This document shows, one piece after another, positions 1 to 11,525 of a DNA stretch of 64,000 nucleotides. The DNA lies in the NCBI RefSeq assembly GCF_033095865.1, contig NZ_AP019365.1:1-64000 (forward strand), read 5' to 3'. Both the position numbers and the translations under genes were made by a program. Numbering within the stretch: position 1 is the first letter of the stretch; every line of letters begins with the position of its first letter. Origin of the DNA: Pseudomonas sp. KU43P (lineage in GTDB: Bacteria; Pseudomonadota; Gammaproteobacteria; Pseudomonadales; Pseudomonadaceae). The notes below the pieces were generated by a model. The model did no database searches. It was given only the letters and a program-made list of their open reading frames with translations, and had not been told where the DNA came from.

Positions 1-100
1 CATGGCTCAGAATGTTTCCACATGTGGATAACTGAGCGCTCGACCGGTACAATGGCGGTTTGTTTTTGCCTCATCCGGCTTTCAAACTCAGGGGATATCC
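1..100 (+). promoter_or_regulatory. dnaA promoter region and edge of oriC, with DnaA box
   Basis: A perfect DnaA box lies at 23-31 (TGTGGATAA, the complement of TTATCCACA). A plausible -10 (TACAAT, 48-53) has a weak -35 (TGGATA, 25-30) 17 bp upstream, so the box overlaps the -35. That would suit autorepression of dnaA by DnaA. In Pseudomonas the origin lies between rpmH and dnaA, so the window probably begins inside or beside oriC. The rest of the origin is outside the window. The box is seen directly; the promoter is inferred. Confidence 0.6.
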
Positions 101-1636
101 GTGTCAGTGGAACTTTGGCAGCAGTGCGTGGAGCTTCTGCGCGATGAACTGCCTGCCCAGCAATTCAACACCTGGATCCGTCCGCTACAGGTCGAAGCCG
201 AAGGCGACGAGTTGCGCGTCTATGCGCCTAACCGTTTCGTTCTCGATTGGGTGAATGAAAAGTACCTCGGCCGCCTGCTCGAACTGTTGGGTGAGAACGG
301 CAGCGGTATCGCGCCTGCCCTTTCCTTATTAATAGGTAGCCGTCGCAGCTCCGCGCCGCGTGCCGCACCCAACGCCCCAGTCAGTGCCGCAGTGGCTGCA
401 TCGCTCGCACAAAGCCAACCGCAAGGCACCGCTGTGCCCGCCGCAGCCGTTTCCGAGCCGGTCACGGCCCCAGTAGTCGAACCCGTGCTTGTCACTGACA
501 GCGCCGAGTCGTCTTCCCGTGACAGCTTCGATGCCATGGCCGACAGCAACTCGGCACCTGCTGCTAGCGGGCGCACTGAACAGCGTACCGTCCAGGTCGA
601 AGGTGCGCTCAAGCACACCAGTTACCTGAACCGCACCTTCACTTTCGAAACCTTTGTCGAAGGTAAGTCGAACCAATTGGCACGCGCTGCTGCCTGGCAG
701 GTAGCCGACAACCCCAAGCACGGTTACAACCCACTGTTCCTTTATGGTGGTGTGGGCCTGGGCAAGACACACCTGATGCACGCTGTGGGTAACCACCTGC
801 TGAAGAAGAATCCGAATGCCAAGGTCGTCTACCTGCATTCCGAACGCTTCGTTGCGGACATGGTGAAGGCGCTGCAGCTCAACGCGATCAACGAATTCAA
901 GCGTTTCTACCGCTCGGTGGATGCGTTGCTGATCGACGACATCCAGTTCTTTGCCCGCAAGGAGCGTTCGCAGGAAGAGTTTTTCCACACCTTCAACGCC
1001 TTGCTCGAAGGCGGCCAGCAGGTGATTCTCACCAGCGACCGCTACCCCAAGGAGATTGAAGGTCTTGAAGAGCGTCTGAAGTCGCGCTTCGGCTGGGGCC
1101 TGACAGTGGCCGTGGAGCCGCCAGAACTGGAAACCCGTGTCGCGATCTTGATGAAGAAAGCGGACCAGGCAAAGGTCGAGCTGCCGCATGACGCAGCCTT
1201 CTTCATTGCCCAGCGCATCAGGTCCAATGTGCGAGAACTGGAAGGTGCCCTCAAGCGGGTTATCGCTCACTCGCACTTCATGGGCCGCGATATCACCATC
1301 GAACTGATTCGCGAATCGCTCAAGGATCTGCTGGCGCTGCAAGACAAACTGGTCAGTGTGGATAACATTCAGCGCACGGTGGCCGAGTACTACAAGATCA
1401 AGATCGCCGATCTGTTGTCCAAGCGCCGCTCGCGCTCTGTCGCGCGCCCGCGCCAGGTAGCCATGGCGTTGTCCAAAGAGCTGACCAACCACAGTTTGCC
1501 GGAAATCGGTGACATGTTTGGCGGCCGTGACCACACCACCGTTTTGCACGCCTGTCGCAAGATCAACGAATTGAAGGAATCCGACGCGGACATCCGCGAG
1601 GACTACAAGAACCTCCTGCGGACGCTGACGACCTGA
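101..1636 (+). CDS. dnaA: Chromosomal replication initiator protein DnaA
   Basis: DnaA binds 9-mer boxes at oriC and melts the duplex to load the replicative helicase. The 511-residue product has an N-terminal interaction domain beginning [16 protein letters not shown], then an Ala/Pro/Ser-rich linker of about 100 residues. The AAA+ core carries Walker [10 protein letters not shown] (residues 216-224) and Walker [10 protein letters not shown]. The C-terminal DNA-binding domain contains the signature [11 protein letters not shown]. The start is GTG, preceded by a GGGGATA ribosome site. A DnaA box lies inside the gene at 1357-1365. Gene order dnaA-dnaN-recF-gyrB is the standard pseudomonad arrangement. 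Confidence 0.99.
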   Translation: MSVELWQQCVELLRDELPAQQFNTWIRPLQVEAEGDELRVYAPNRFVLDWVNEKYLGRLLELLGENGSGIAPALSLLIGSRRSSAPRAAPNAPVSAAVAASLAQSQPQGTAVPAAAVSEPVTAPVVEPVLVTDSAESSSRDSFDAMADSNSAPAASGRTEQRTVQVEGALKHTSYLNRTFTFETFVEGKSNQLARAAAWQVADNPKHGYNPLFLYGGVGLGKTHLMHAVGNHLLKKNPNAKVVYLHSERFVADMVKALQLNAINEFKRFYRSVDALLIDDIQFFARKERSQEEFFHTFNALLEGGQQVILTSDRYPKEIEGLEERLKSRFGWGLTVAVEPPELETRVAILMKKADQAKVELPHDAAFFIAQRIRSNVRELEGALKRVIAHSHFMGRDITIELIRESLKDLLALQDKLVSVDNIQRTVAEYYKIKIADLLSKRRSRSVARPRQVAMALSKELTNHSLPEIGDMFGGRDHTTVLHACRKINELKESDADIREDYKNLLRTLTT

Positions 1637-1676
1637 TGGCCGTCAGCCCAGCTAATTGAAGGCAAGGGACTAGACC

Positions 1677-2780
1677 ATGCATTTCACCATTCAACGCGAA
1701 GCCCTGTTGAAACCCCTGCAACTGGTCGCCGGTGTCGTCGAGCGCCGCCAGACCTTGCCGGTCCTGTCCAACGTACTGCTGGTCGTACAAGGCCAGCAGC
1801 TGTCGTTGACCGGTACCGACCTGGAAGTCGAACTGGTAGGCCGTGTGCAACTGGAAGAGCCGGCTGAACCCGGCGAAATCACTGTCCCGGCGCGCAAGCT
1901 GATGGACATCTGCAAGAGCCTGCCGAACGACGTTCTGATCGATATCAAGGTCGATGAGCAGAAGCTTTTGGTCAAGGCCGGCCGTAGCCGTTTCACCCTG
2001 TCGACCTTGCCTGCCAATGACTTCCCGACTGTGGAAGAAGGCCCAGGTTCGCTCACTTGCAACCTGGAGCAAAGCAAGCTGCGCCGACTGATCGAGCGCA
2101 CCAGCTTCGCCATGGCCCAGCAAGATGTGCGCTACTACCTCAACGGCATGCTGCTGGAAGTGTCGCGCAACACCCTGCGTGCGGTGTCCACCGATGGCCA
2201 CCGCCTGGCCCTGTGCTCGATGAGCGCAGCGATCGAGCAAGATGAGCGCCACCAGGTCATCGTGCCTCGCAAGGGTATTCTCGAGCTGGCCCGCCTGCTC
2301 ACTGACCCTGAAGGCATGGTGAGCATCGTGTTGGGGCAGCATCACATTCGTGCGACTACCGGTGAGTTCACCTTCACCTCGAAATTGGTCGATGGCAAAT
2401 TCCCTGACTACGAGCGTGTATTGCCCAAGGGGGGTGACAAACTGGTAGTTGGCGATCGCCAGGCACTGCGCGAAGCCTTCAGCCGTACCGCGATTCTGTC
2501 CAATGAAAAGTATCGCGGTATCCGTCTGCAGTTGGCTGCCGGCCAACTGAAGATCCAGGCCAACAACCCTGAGCAGGAAGAAGCCGAAGAGGAAATCAGC
2601 GTTGACTACGAAGGTAGCTCGCTGGAAATCGGTTTCAACGTCAGCTACCTGCTGGACGTGTTGGGCGTGATGACTACCGAGCAAGTTCGTCTGATCCTGT
2701 CCGACTCCAACAGCAGTGCCCTGCTGCAGGAAGCGGGCAATGACGATTCTTCCTACGTAGTCATGCCGATGCGCCTGTAA
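1677..2780 (+). CDS. dnaN: DNA polymerase III beta sliding clamp
   Basis: This is the ring-shaped processivity clamp that tethers DNA polymerase III to the template. The product is 367 residues, the usual length. It starts [15 protein letters not shown] and ends SYVVMPMRL, the conserved C-terminus that forms part of the partner-binding cleft. Three repeated clamp domains of about 120 residues each fit the length. It lies 40 bp after dnaA and 13 bp before recF, consistent with one transcription unit. Confidence 0.99.
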   Translation: MHFTIQREALLKPLQLVAGVVERRQTLPVLSNVLLVVQGQQLSLTGTDLEVELVGRVQLEEPAEPGEITVPARKLMDICKSLPNDVLIDIKVDEQKLLVKAGRSRFTLSTLPANDFPTVEEGPGSLTCNLEQSKLRRLIERTSFAMAQQDVRYYLNGMLLEVSRNTLRAVSTDGHRLALCSMSAAIEQDERHQVIVPRKGILELARLLTDPEGMVSIVLGQHHIRATTGEFTFTSKLVDGKFPDYERVLPKGGDKLVVGDRQALREAFSRTAILSNEKYRGIRLQLAAGQLKIQANNPEQEEAEEEISVDYEGSSLEIGFNVSYLLDVLGVMTTEQVRLILSDSNSSALLQEAGNDDSSYVVMPMRL

Positions 2781-2793
2781 CGTAGCAGGCCAA

Positions 2794-6322
<3,529 letters not shown>

Positions 6323-6407
6323 TCAGGTGAGGTTCACAGAATAGCTGCACGGTTTCACAAATAGTTGACCGGCCGGGCTCCAACCCTGGTCCCTGTCGGT
6401 CACCATC

Positions 6408-6432
6408 AGCCCGCCCTCGCGGGCTTTTTTTT
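6408..6432 (+). terminator. Rho-independent terminator of the dnaA-gyrB block
   Basis: A 7-bp stem AGCCCGC/GCGGGCT with a 4-nt loop is followed directly by seven more T residues. It lies 85 bp after the gyrB stop. The next 140 bp (6433-6572) show no gene. Confidence 0.9.
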
Positions 6433-6572
6433 GCTTGGAGTTCCGCCGGTACGCCCTACTCCGCTCATTGGAAATTTAGGAGGGTAGGAATGCATTGAGC
6501 AAGAGATCTGATGGGCGGCCGAGAAAGCTCAAAAGGTCATAGGGTGGACCTTAGGTGTTGAGGAACATCACC

Positions 6573-6604
6573 ATGAAAAAGCCCGCGTAAGCGGGCTTTT
6601 TCAT
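6573..6604. terminator. Bidirectional terminator between gyrB and the membrane-protein gene
   Basis: The inverted repeat AAAAAGCCCGC/GCGGGCTTTTT has a 4-nt loop, so it has T tracts in both directions. It is placed to stop read-through from gyrB and to end the minus-strand gene that stops at 6638. Confidence 0.85.
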
Positions 6605-6637
6605 GTGAGCAGGATTCAGTATTGCAGACGCTTGGAC

Positions 6638-7075
6638 TCAAGGTTGCGTGAAGGTGCCCCAGACTTGCACCACTCCCACCAGATGCACTAGGCCGTATAC
6701 CAGGCAGATCGCAGAGCTGACCCAGATAAAACGGCTACTGCGGCCTGTGCCGGCCAATGCAAATGGGCCCAGCATACCCCGGAGGAGATAAACCAAGGTT
6801 ATGGCGCAAAGTGCTGGCCCTAGCAGAGGCAGCGGTGCAATCAAACCTGCACCGGAGAGTCCATAGGCTGCCCAGGCAGCAAGAACCAGTGCAATACCCG
6901 CCGTTACCACAGCCGGGAACCAACGGCCTGCTTGTGCCGCGCGAACAAAACCCTCGCCTGCGCCAAACAGGCGATACCACGATGGCCCTACCATTATCAC
7001 CCCCACATGCATCAAGGATGCTAAGAGGCTGAGCCCTGCACCGATCGCTAAGGCCAAGTTGTATTCAGTTGCCAC
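6638..7075 (-). CDS. Small integral membrane protein, unknown function
   Basis: The family is not recognised. The chosen GTG start follows a GAGGAG ribosome site by 7 nt and gives about 145 residues (VATEYNLALAIGAGLSLLAS). Longer upstream frames are open but lack a matching ribosome site. The sequence has about four hydrophobic segments: residues about 5-25, 45-68, 75-98 and 113-135. The short loops contain few charged residues. There is no catalytic motif. It stands alone on the minus strand, ending before a bidirectional terminator. The neighbouring segment is a rearrangement scar, so it may be a survivor of a larger cluster. Confidence 0.6.
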   Translation of the reverse strand: MATEYNLALAIGAGLSLLASLMHVGVIMVGPSWYRLFGAGEGFVRAAQAGRWFPAVVTAGIALVLAAWAAYGLSGAGLIAPLPLLGPALCAITLVYLLRGMLGPFALAGTGRSSRFIWVSSAICLVYGLVHLVGVVQVWGTFTQP

Positions 7076-7170
7076 GTCATCGCTCCTCGATGGAATGCAG
7101 CTATGAGCCCTATGAGAATTGCCGAATGCAGCATAGTCGCCACTGTGCATGCGAGGCGCCCATAAGATCG

Positions 7171-7560
7171 TCAAAGGCTCGTCTGGGCCTCAGCGCGGGT
7201 ACCGATATCCATGATCTGATAACGCACCTTGCGGCCACTGACGGCTGCGGCGGCCTCCACGCCTCCGGTCATGGCGCCGAATATGCCATGGCCAGTACGG
7301 GTGGAAGCGCCACACAGGTATAAGTTTCGAATCTCGGTTTTTGTGCCTGGGCGATTGTGCAGGAAGTATTTGGGGGTAAGCGCCAGGCCATAGGAAGAGT
7401 GGATACCCATGAAATCCCCGACCTGTTGCAGCATTTTGAAGTATCGGTTGATTCCGGTCTTTTCTTTGGGGAATGCTTCGATGAGCCGTTCACGGAAACA
7501 TTCATAGCCGCGTGGGATGGCATCTACCACTTCTGTAACTGCTGAGCCAACCGGTGGGAT
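7171..7560 (-). pseudogene. Remnant of an FAD-dependent (CrtI/retinol saturase-like) oxidoreductase
   Basis: This is a broken gene. The readable frame has TEVVDAIPRGYECFRERLIE, then FPKEKTGINRYFKMLQQV, and soon afterwards the C-terminal FAD-site motif NLYLCGASTRTGHGIFGAM. In the phytoene desaturase/retinol saturase family the first two segments normally sit near residue 150-190 and the last near residue 470, so some 280 residues appear to be missing internally. No N-terminal dinucleotide-binding motif is attached, and a stop lies just upstream in frame. A likely N-terminal scrap lies inverted at 7992. The family assignment rests mainly on the C-terminal motif. Confidence 0.65.
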
Positions 7561-7602
7561 AGTTTGAAACTATGATCGGCGCTGCTTCGCGATTGTTGGG
7601 CG

Positions 7603-7890
7603 TTGCGAAATATGCATAGTTTATTACCTGCAGATCACCCATTTGCATCGGCGGATATTCAAAGATGGCCTGTTGAAAGTCCAGTGGCCGCACCTCAGCC
7701 AGAGCATCTACCTGAGGAGATAGGGCCTGAGTTGGTATCAACGATGGCCAGGGGCAGAGGGCGAAAGGATCTGGGGGAACTGGCGCAAGCACTAGAGCAG
7801 TTCAAGGGCTCACGCAGCGAGCTTGCCGCGCATCTGGGTCTGAGCGAACGCACCTTGTACCGGCGCTTGAAAGCACTTGGATTGAATTAG
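7603..7890 (+). pseudogene. Detached C-terminal Fis-type HTH of the neighbouring sigma-54 regulator, inverted
   Basis: The last 45 residues (KDLGELAQALEQF, then GSRSELAAHLGLSERTLYRR) form a Fis-type helix-turn-helix, as found at the end of NtrC-family activators. There is no receiver or AAA+ domain in front of it. The adjacent minus-strand sigma-54 regulator ends abruptly after its AAA+ domain and has no such tail. The simplest reading is that this is its missing end, turned round by an inversion. The TTG at 7603 is nominal. The true left edge of the inverted piece is somewhere in about 7552-7640. Confidence 0.7.
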
Positions 7891-7991
7891 GCCGGTAGGT
7901 ATCTGAAGCGGGGCGCCAGCGCCAGTGTAGAGCGGTTTTATTATTCAGTAGGCAACAGTACATCGATTCAAGACACTGCTTTGCTACCGTC

Positions 7992-8015
7992 ATGAAAACA
8001 GCATATGACGTGATC
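7992..8015 (+). pseudogene. Probable N-terminal scrap of the FAD oxidoreductase
   Basis: An ATG opens MKTAYDVI, the kind of N-terminus that precedes the VIGAG dinucleotide-binding motif in CrtI-like oxidoreductases. It then runs into the antisense of the regulator, with no family sequence. Reversing the segment of about 0.47 kb between roughly 7555 and 8030 would place this scrap directly in front of the minus-strand remnant at 7171-7560. The scrap is only eight codons, so the assignment is inference from position and sequence style. Confidence 0.4.
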
Positions 8016-8027
8016 TATTCTTTGATC

Positions 8028-9110
8028 TCACCGCACCCTTTCCAGAACGTTGCGCAACTCGCGTATGTTGCCTGGGAATGGATGCAGGCTCAGACGTTGC
8101 AGCACCTCATCAGTCAAACTCGGCGGCGGCGCTCCTGGCATGCGCTGTAGCAGGCTTTGCGCCAGCAGCGGCAGATCTTCCAGACGCTCGCGTAACGCTG
8201 GCAAGCGAATGGGGAACCCGCTGATTCTGTAATACAGGTCTTCACGGAAATTGCCGTTTGCCACCATATTCTTCAGGGGTTTATGGGTCGCCGATACCAA
8301 ACGAAAGTCTGAGTGCACCGTACGTAGGCTACCCACTGGGCGGAAGCTGCCCGATTCGATCAAACGCAACAACTTGACCTGCATGGCCAGCGGCACCTCA
8401 CCGATTTCATCGAGAAACAGCGTGCCGCCATGGGCCGCTTCGGCAAGGCCGATCTTGCGCTGGTTGGCGCCTGTGAAGGCGCCTTTCTCGTAGCCAAACA
8501 GTTCACTTTCGAACAACGACTCCGTCAGGCCGGTACAGTCCACCACCACCAAAGGGCCGTTGGCCCGAGGGCTGCCCATGTGGATCGCACGGGCGAAGAG
8601 TTCCTTTCCAGTACCCGATTCCCCTTGGAGCAGCACCGGGATTTGTGCGGGCGCCGCACGCTGTAGGCTGGCCAATGCATGCTTGAAGGCAGGCGCGCGC
8701 CCGACCAGACCCTGCTGCTGAGGTTGTGCCGAGGCTAAGGTCACGGTAGTCAGGCGCTCGACGAAGGCCACCACCTTGCCCTGCTCATCGAGGATGGGCC
8801 GCAGTTCCACATCCACATGTTCGGGCCCGCGCGGGGTATGGTGAATATGCAGTACACGTTCCGGCAACTTGCTGTCCCAAGCCTTGCGCATCGGGCAATG
8901 CTCACCGGCCTGGTCGCAGGGCACGGCATAGTGATGCGAGACGCGGTGACACTTCTCGCCCAGAGGCGCTTGCTGGTCACGGCCGAACAACCGGCGATAG
9001 GCCGCGTTGGCCGCGAGGATGTTGTAGTCGGTATCCAGCACGATCGTAGGCAGCGCATCGTGTTCGAGGTAGGAAACCAGAGCTAGGATGATGGAACGGG
9101 ATTCAGGCAT
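8028..9110 (-). CDS. FisR-like sigma-54-dependent sulfide-responsive regulator, C-terminally truncated
   Basis: The 360-residue product starts [24 protein letters not shown]-like sensor domain (residues about 15-120) holds Cys54, Cys65 and Cys72. This 11/7 spacing matches the three persulfide-sensing cysteines described for FisR of Cupriavidus, offset by one. The AAA+ domain has Walker A GESGTGKE, the sigma-54 contact loop GAFTGA, Walker [12 protein letters not shown] and PGNIRELRN. The protein stops at LERVR, so the Fis-type HTH is missing; a matching HTH lies inverted at 7603-7890. It is divergent from the persulfide dioxygenase operon, its expected target. Without the HTH it may be inactive or act without binding enhancer sites. 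Confidence 0.85.
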   Translation of the reverse strand: MPESRSIILALVSYLEHDALPTIVLDTDYNILAANAAYRRLFGRDQQAPLGEKCHRVSHHYAVPCDQAGEHCPMRKAWDSKLPERVLHIHHTPRGPEHVDVELRPILDEQGKVVAFVERLTTVTLASAQPQQQGLVGRAPAFKHALASLQRAAPAQIPVLLQGESGTGKELFARAIHMGSPRANGPLVVVDCTGLTESLFESELFGYEKGAFTGANQRKIGLAEAAHGGTLFLDEIGEVPLAMQVKLLRLIESGSFRPVGSLRTVHSDFRLVSATHKPLKNMVANGNFREDLYYRISGFPIRLPALRERLEDLPLLAQSLLQRMPGAPPPSLTDEVLQRLSLHPFPGNIRELRNVLERVR

Positions 9111-9147
9111 GACGGCACCGATGGATGACGCACGCAGGGTAACAAGG

Positions 9148-9221
9148 ACTGCCAAGCACTGCCATTGGCTGACAGTCGACTGCCATCCCGGCTGCCAATC
9201 TGCCAAACGCCAAGCCGGCAG
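9148..9221 (+). promoter_or_regulatory. Cluster of CTGCCA repeats, candidate enhancer sites for the FisR-like regulator
   Basis: Five direct copies of CTGCCA start at 9149, 9159, 9180, 9192 and 9200. An imperfect palindrome ACTGCCA-N5-TGACAGT lies at 9158-9176, and GGCAG in the opposite sense at 9217-9221. The cluster lies roughly 40-135 bp upstream of two candidate sigma-54 promoters, where enhancer sites for such activators are usual. The repeats are seen directly; binding by the FisR-like protein is inferred. Confidence 0.5.
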
Positions 9222-9257
9222 TGGCCAATTTTCCTGGCTTTCAGGGCTCCAACAGCC

Positions 9258-9297
9258 TGGCATGCATCTTGATAAACCTCCTGGCACCGCCTACGCC
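9258..9297 (+). promoter_or_regulatory. Candidate -24/-12 sigma-54 promoters of the sulfide-oxidation operon
   Basis: Two overlapping candidates are visible. TGGCATG-CATC-TTGAT (9258-9273) fits the consensus closely but has GA in place of the -12 GC. TGGCACC-N5-CGCC (9282-9297) keeps the GG-N10-GC spacing (9283-9284 and 9295-9296) but lacks TT before GC. Either would start transcription 25-60 bp before the dioxygenase start codon at 9333. A sigma-54 activator gene lies next door, which supports this type of promoter. Confidence 0.45.
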
Positions 9298-9332
9298 TCT
9301 ATCAAGGCGCGGTGGATTATTTGGAGAACGTG

Positions 9333-10217
9333 ATGATCATCGGCAACAACCTTCACGTGGAAGCCTTCTTCGACAAGGCAACCTCGACCATCAGCTACCT
9401 GGTCATGGACGGCGAGACGCGCAAGTGCGCATTGATCGACAGCGTCCTCGACTACGATCCCAAGTCCGGACGCACCTGCACCGCCTCGGCCGACCTGCTG
9501 ATTGCCCGGGTAAAGGCACTCGGTGCCGAGGTGCAGTGGGTGCTGGAAACCCACGTGCATGCCGACCACCTTTCGGCTGCGGCGTATCTCAAGGAACACC
9601 TGGGTGGCCATACCGCCATTGGTGCGCACATCACCCAGGTGCAGAAGGTATTCGGTTCGCTGTTCAACGCGGAACCTGACTTCGCCCGCGACGGCAGCCA
9701 GTTCGATGTGCTGCTCGAAGATGAAGAAGGCTTCCGTATCGGCAACCTGCACGCCCGTGCCCTGCACACCCCTGGGCATACCCCGGCCTGCATGAGCTAT
9801 GTGGTTCAGGATGCTGGGGAAAAGGCGGTGTTCGTTGGCGACACCCTGTTCATGCCGGATTACGGCACCGCGCGCTGCGACTTCCCCGGCGCCGATGCCA
9901 GAACGCTGTATCGCTCCATCCGCCGTTTGCTGGCCTTCCCAGACCAGACTCAACTGTTCATGTGCCACGACTACCTGCCAGGTGGCCGGGACGTGCAGTA
10001 CGCGACCACCGTGGCCGAACAGCGCGCCAACAACATCCACATCCATCAAGGCATCGACGAAGACAGCTTCGTGGCCATGCGCGAAGCCCGCGACAAGACC
10101 CTCGACATGCCCGTGCTGATCCTGCCTTCGGTGCAGGTGAACATGCGCAGCGGTCATTTCCCCGAGCCGGAGGAAAACGGCGTGAGCTATCTGAAGATCC
10201 CGCTGAACAAGCTTTGA
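9333..10217 (+). CDS. Persulfide dioxygenase (ETHE1/Blh-like metallo-beta-lactamase fold)
   Basis: The enzyme oxidises glutathione persulfide to sulfite with O2 and a single iron. The metallo-beta-lactamase motifs are THVHADHLSAA (metal ligands), HTPGHTPACMSY and VFVGDTLF, followed by CDFPGADARTLYRSI as in bacterial Blh proteins. The ATG at 9333 follows a TTGGAG site by 6 nt and gives 294 residues; an in-frame GTG at 9312 lacks a good site. It is the first gene of a three-gene operon with an SQR-like flavoprotein and a TauE/SafE exporter, matching a sulfide to persulfide to sulfite detoxification route. Confidence 0.88.
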   Translation: MIIGNNLHVEAFFDKATSTISYLVMDGETRKCALIDSVLDYDPKSGRTCTASADLLIARVKALGAEVQWVLETHVHADHLSAAAYLKEHLGGHTAIGAHITQVQKVFGSLFNAEPDFARDGSQFDVLLEDEEGFRIGNLHARALHTPGHTPACMSYVVQDAGEKAVFVGDTLFMPDYGTARCDFPGADARTLYRSIRRLLAFPDQTQLFMCHDYLPGGRDVQYATTVAEQRANNIHIHQGIDEDSFVAMREARDKTLDMPVLILPSVQVNMRSGHFPEPEENGVSYLKIPLNKL

Positions 10218-10256
10218 ACGCCCTGCTCCATCATTAGAAATTCAGGAAATACTGTC

Positions 10257-11525
10257 ATGCCTGCCTTGTTGTCCCCAACTCATGCCGACCACCACAAAGT
10301 GGTCATCGTCGGCGCCGGTGCCGCGGGTATCGCCACCGCCTCCAGCCTGATCAGCCGCGACCCGTCTCTGGACATTGCCCTGATCGATCCCGCCGACGTG
10401 CATTATTACCAGCCCGGCTGGACCATGGTCGGCGCAGGTGTATTCAAAGCGCCAAGCACTGCGCGCACCATGGCGTCGGCCATTCCTCGCGGTGTGCATT
10501 GGGTGAAAGCTCGCGTTCAAGGTTTTGACCCTTCGGCCCAACTGGTCATGCTCGAGGACGGCCGCGCCATCAGTTATGAACAGCTGGTGGTCTGCCCTGG
10601 CCTGAAGCTCGACTGGGAAGCCATTGCCGGGCTCAGTGAAACACTGGGTCGCAATGGTGTGACCTCCAACTACCGTTATGACCTGGCGCCCTACACCTGG
10701 CAGCTTGTGCAAATGCTCAAGCAAGGACGTGCGCTGTTCACTCAACCGCCCATGCCGATCAAATGCGCCGGCGCGCCACAAAAGGCGCTGTACCTGTCCT
10801 GCGACCATTGGCTGCGCCATGGCCACCTTGGCAACGTCAAAGCCAGCTTCTTCAATGCGGGCGCCGTGCTGTTCGGGGTGCCCGACTATGTACCCGCGCT
10901 GATGGCCTACATCGACAAGTATGGTGTCGACCTCAACTACAACCACCGCCTGGTTGCCGTGGACGGCCCGAACAAGCGCGCGACCTTCGCCCGCACCCTC
11001 GCCGATGGCAGCAGCGAAACCCGCACTGAAACTTTCGACATGTTGCACGTCGTGCCGTCGCAGGTGGCTCCCGATTTCATTCGGCAGAGCCCGTTGGCCG
11101 ATGCCGCTGGCTGGGTCGATGTCGACCCTCGGACCTTGCGCCATCGCCAGTTCGCCAACGTCCATGCCTTGGGTGACGTAGCCAACACCAGCAACGCCAA
11201 GACCGCTGCAGCGGCGCGCAAGCAGGCGCCGGTGGTGGCCAACAATGTGCTGGTGGCGCTTGGCAGGCTGCCTACCCTGGCCGAGTACGATGGCTACGGC
11301 TCCTGCCCGCTGACCGTCGAGCGCGGCAAGATCGTGCTGGCCGAGTTCACCTACGGCGGCAAGGTCGCGCCCAGTTTTCCACGCTGGCTGCTCGACGGCC
11401 GCAAGCCGACCCGCTTGGCCTGGCTCCTCAAGGCGCGGGTACTGCCCCCGCTGTACTGGCAAGGCATGCTCAAGGGGCGCGAATGGATGGCGCGGCCCCA
11501 GCCACTGGTCGAGGCTCGCCAGTGA
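10257..11525 (+). CDS. Sulfide:quinone oxidoreductase-like FAD-dependent protein
   Basis: The 422-residue flavoprotein has an N-terminal FAD-binding motif VVIVGAGAAGIATA near residue 15 and YYQPGWTMVGAGVF, typical of SQR-like proteins. A second nucleotide-binding region contains IKCAGAPQKALYLSCDHW with a candidate redox cysteine, and a C-terminal segment ends ALGDVANTSNAKTAAAARKQ. In the pathway it oxidises sulfide to persulfide and passes electrons to quinone. It lies 39 bp after the persulfide dioxygenase, and its stop overlaps the next start. The exact SQR type is not settled by eye. Confidence 0.82.
   Translation: MPALLSPTHADHHKVVIVGAGAAGIATASSLISRDPSLDIALIDPADVHYYQPGWTMVGAGVFKAPSTARTMASAIPRGVHWVKARVQGFDPSAQLVMLEDGRAISYEQLVVCPGLKLDWEAIAGLSETLGRNGVTSNYRYDLAPYTWQLVQMLKQGRALFTQPPMPIKCAGAPQKALYLSCDHWLRHGHLGNVKASFFNAGAVLFGVPDYVPALMAYIDKYGVDLNYNHRLVAVDGPNKRATFARTLADGSSETRTETFDMLHVVPSQVAPDFIRQSPLADAAGWVDVDPRTLRHRQFANVHALGDVANTSNAKTAAAARKQAPVVANNVLVALGRLPTLAEYDGYGSCPLTVERGKIVLAEFTYGGKVAPSFPRWLLDGRKPTRLAWLLKARVLPPLYWQGMLKGREWMARPQPLVEARQ

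Noticed and set aside
6331..6368. Imperfect direct repeat TTCACAGAATAGCTG / TTCACAAATAGTTG after gyrB
   Set aside because: It is too short and diverged to call an attachment site, with no integrase or element border beside it.
7502..7792. 96-residue minus-strand frame overlapping the detached HTH
   Set aside because: Most of it is antisense to the HTH fragment and it has no family sequence; at most its end touches the decayed oxidoreductase.
7552..8033. Phase-variable DNA inversion switch
   Set aside because: No recombinase gene is nearby, the flanking repeat is only 9 bp and imperfect, and the oxidoreductase has also lost sequence. A one-time rearrangement is simpler, though both orientations were not tested.
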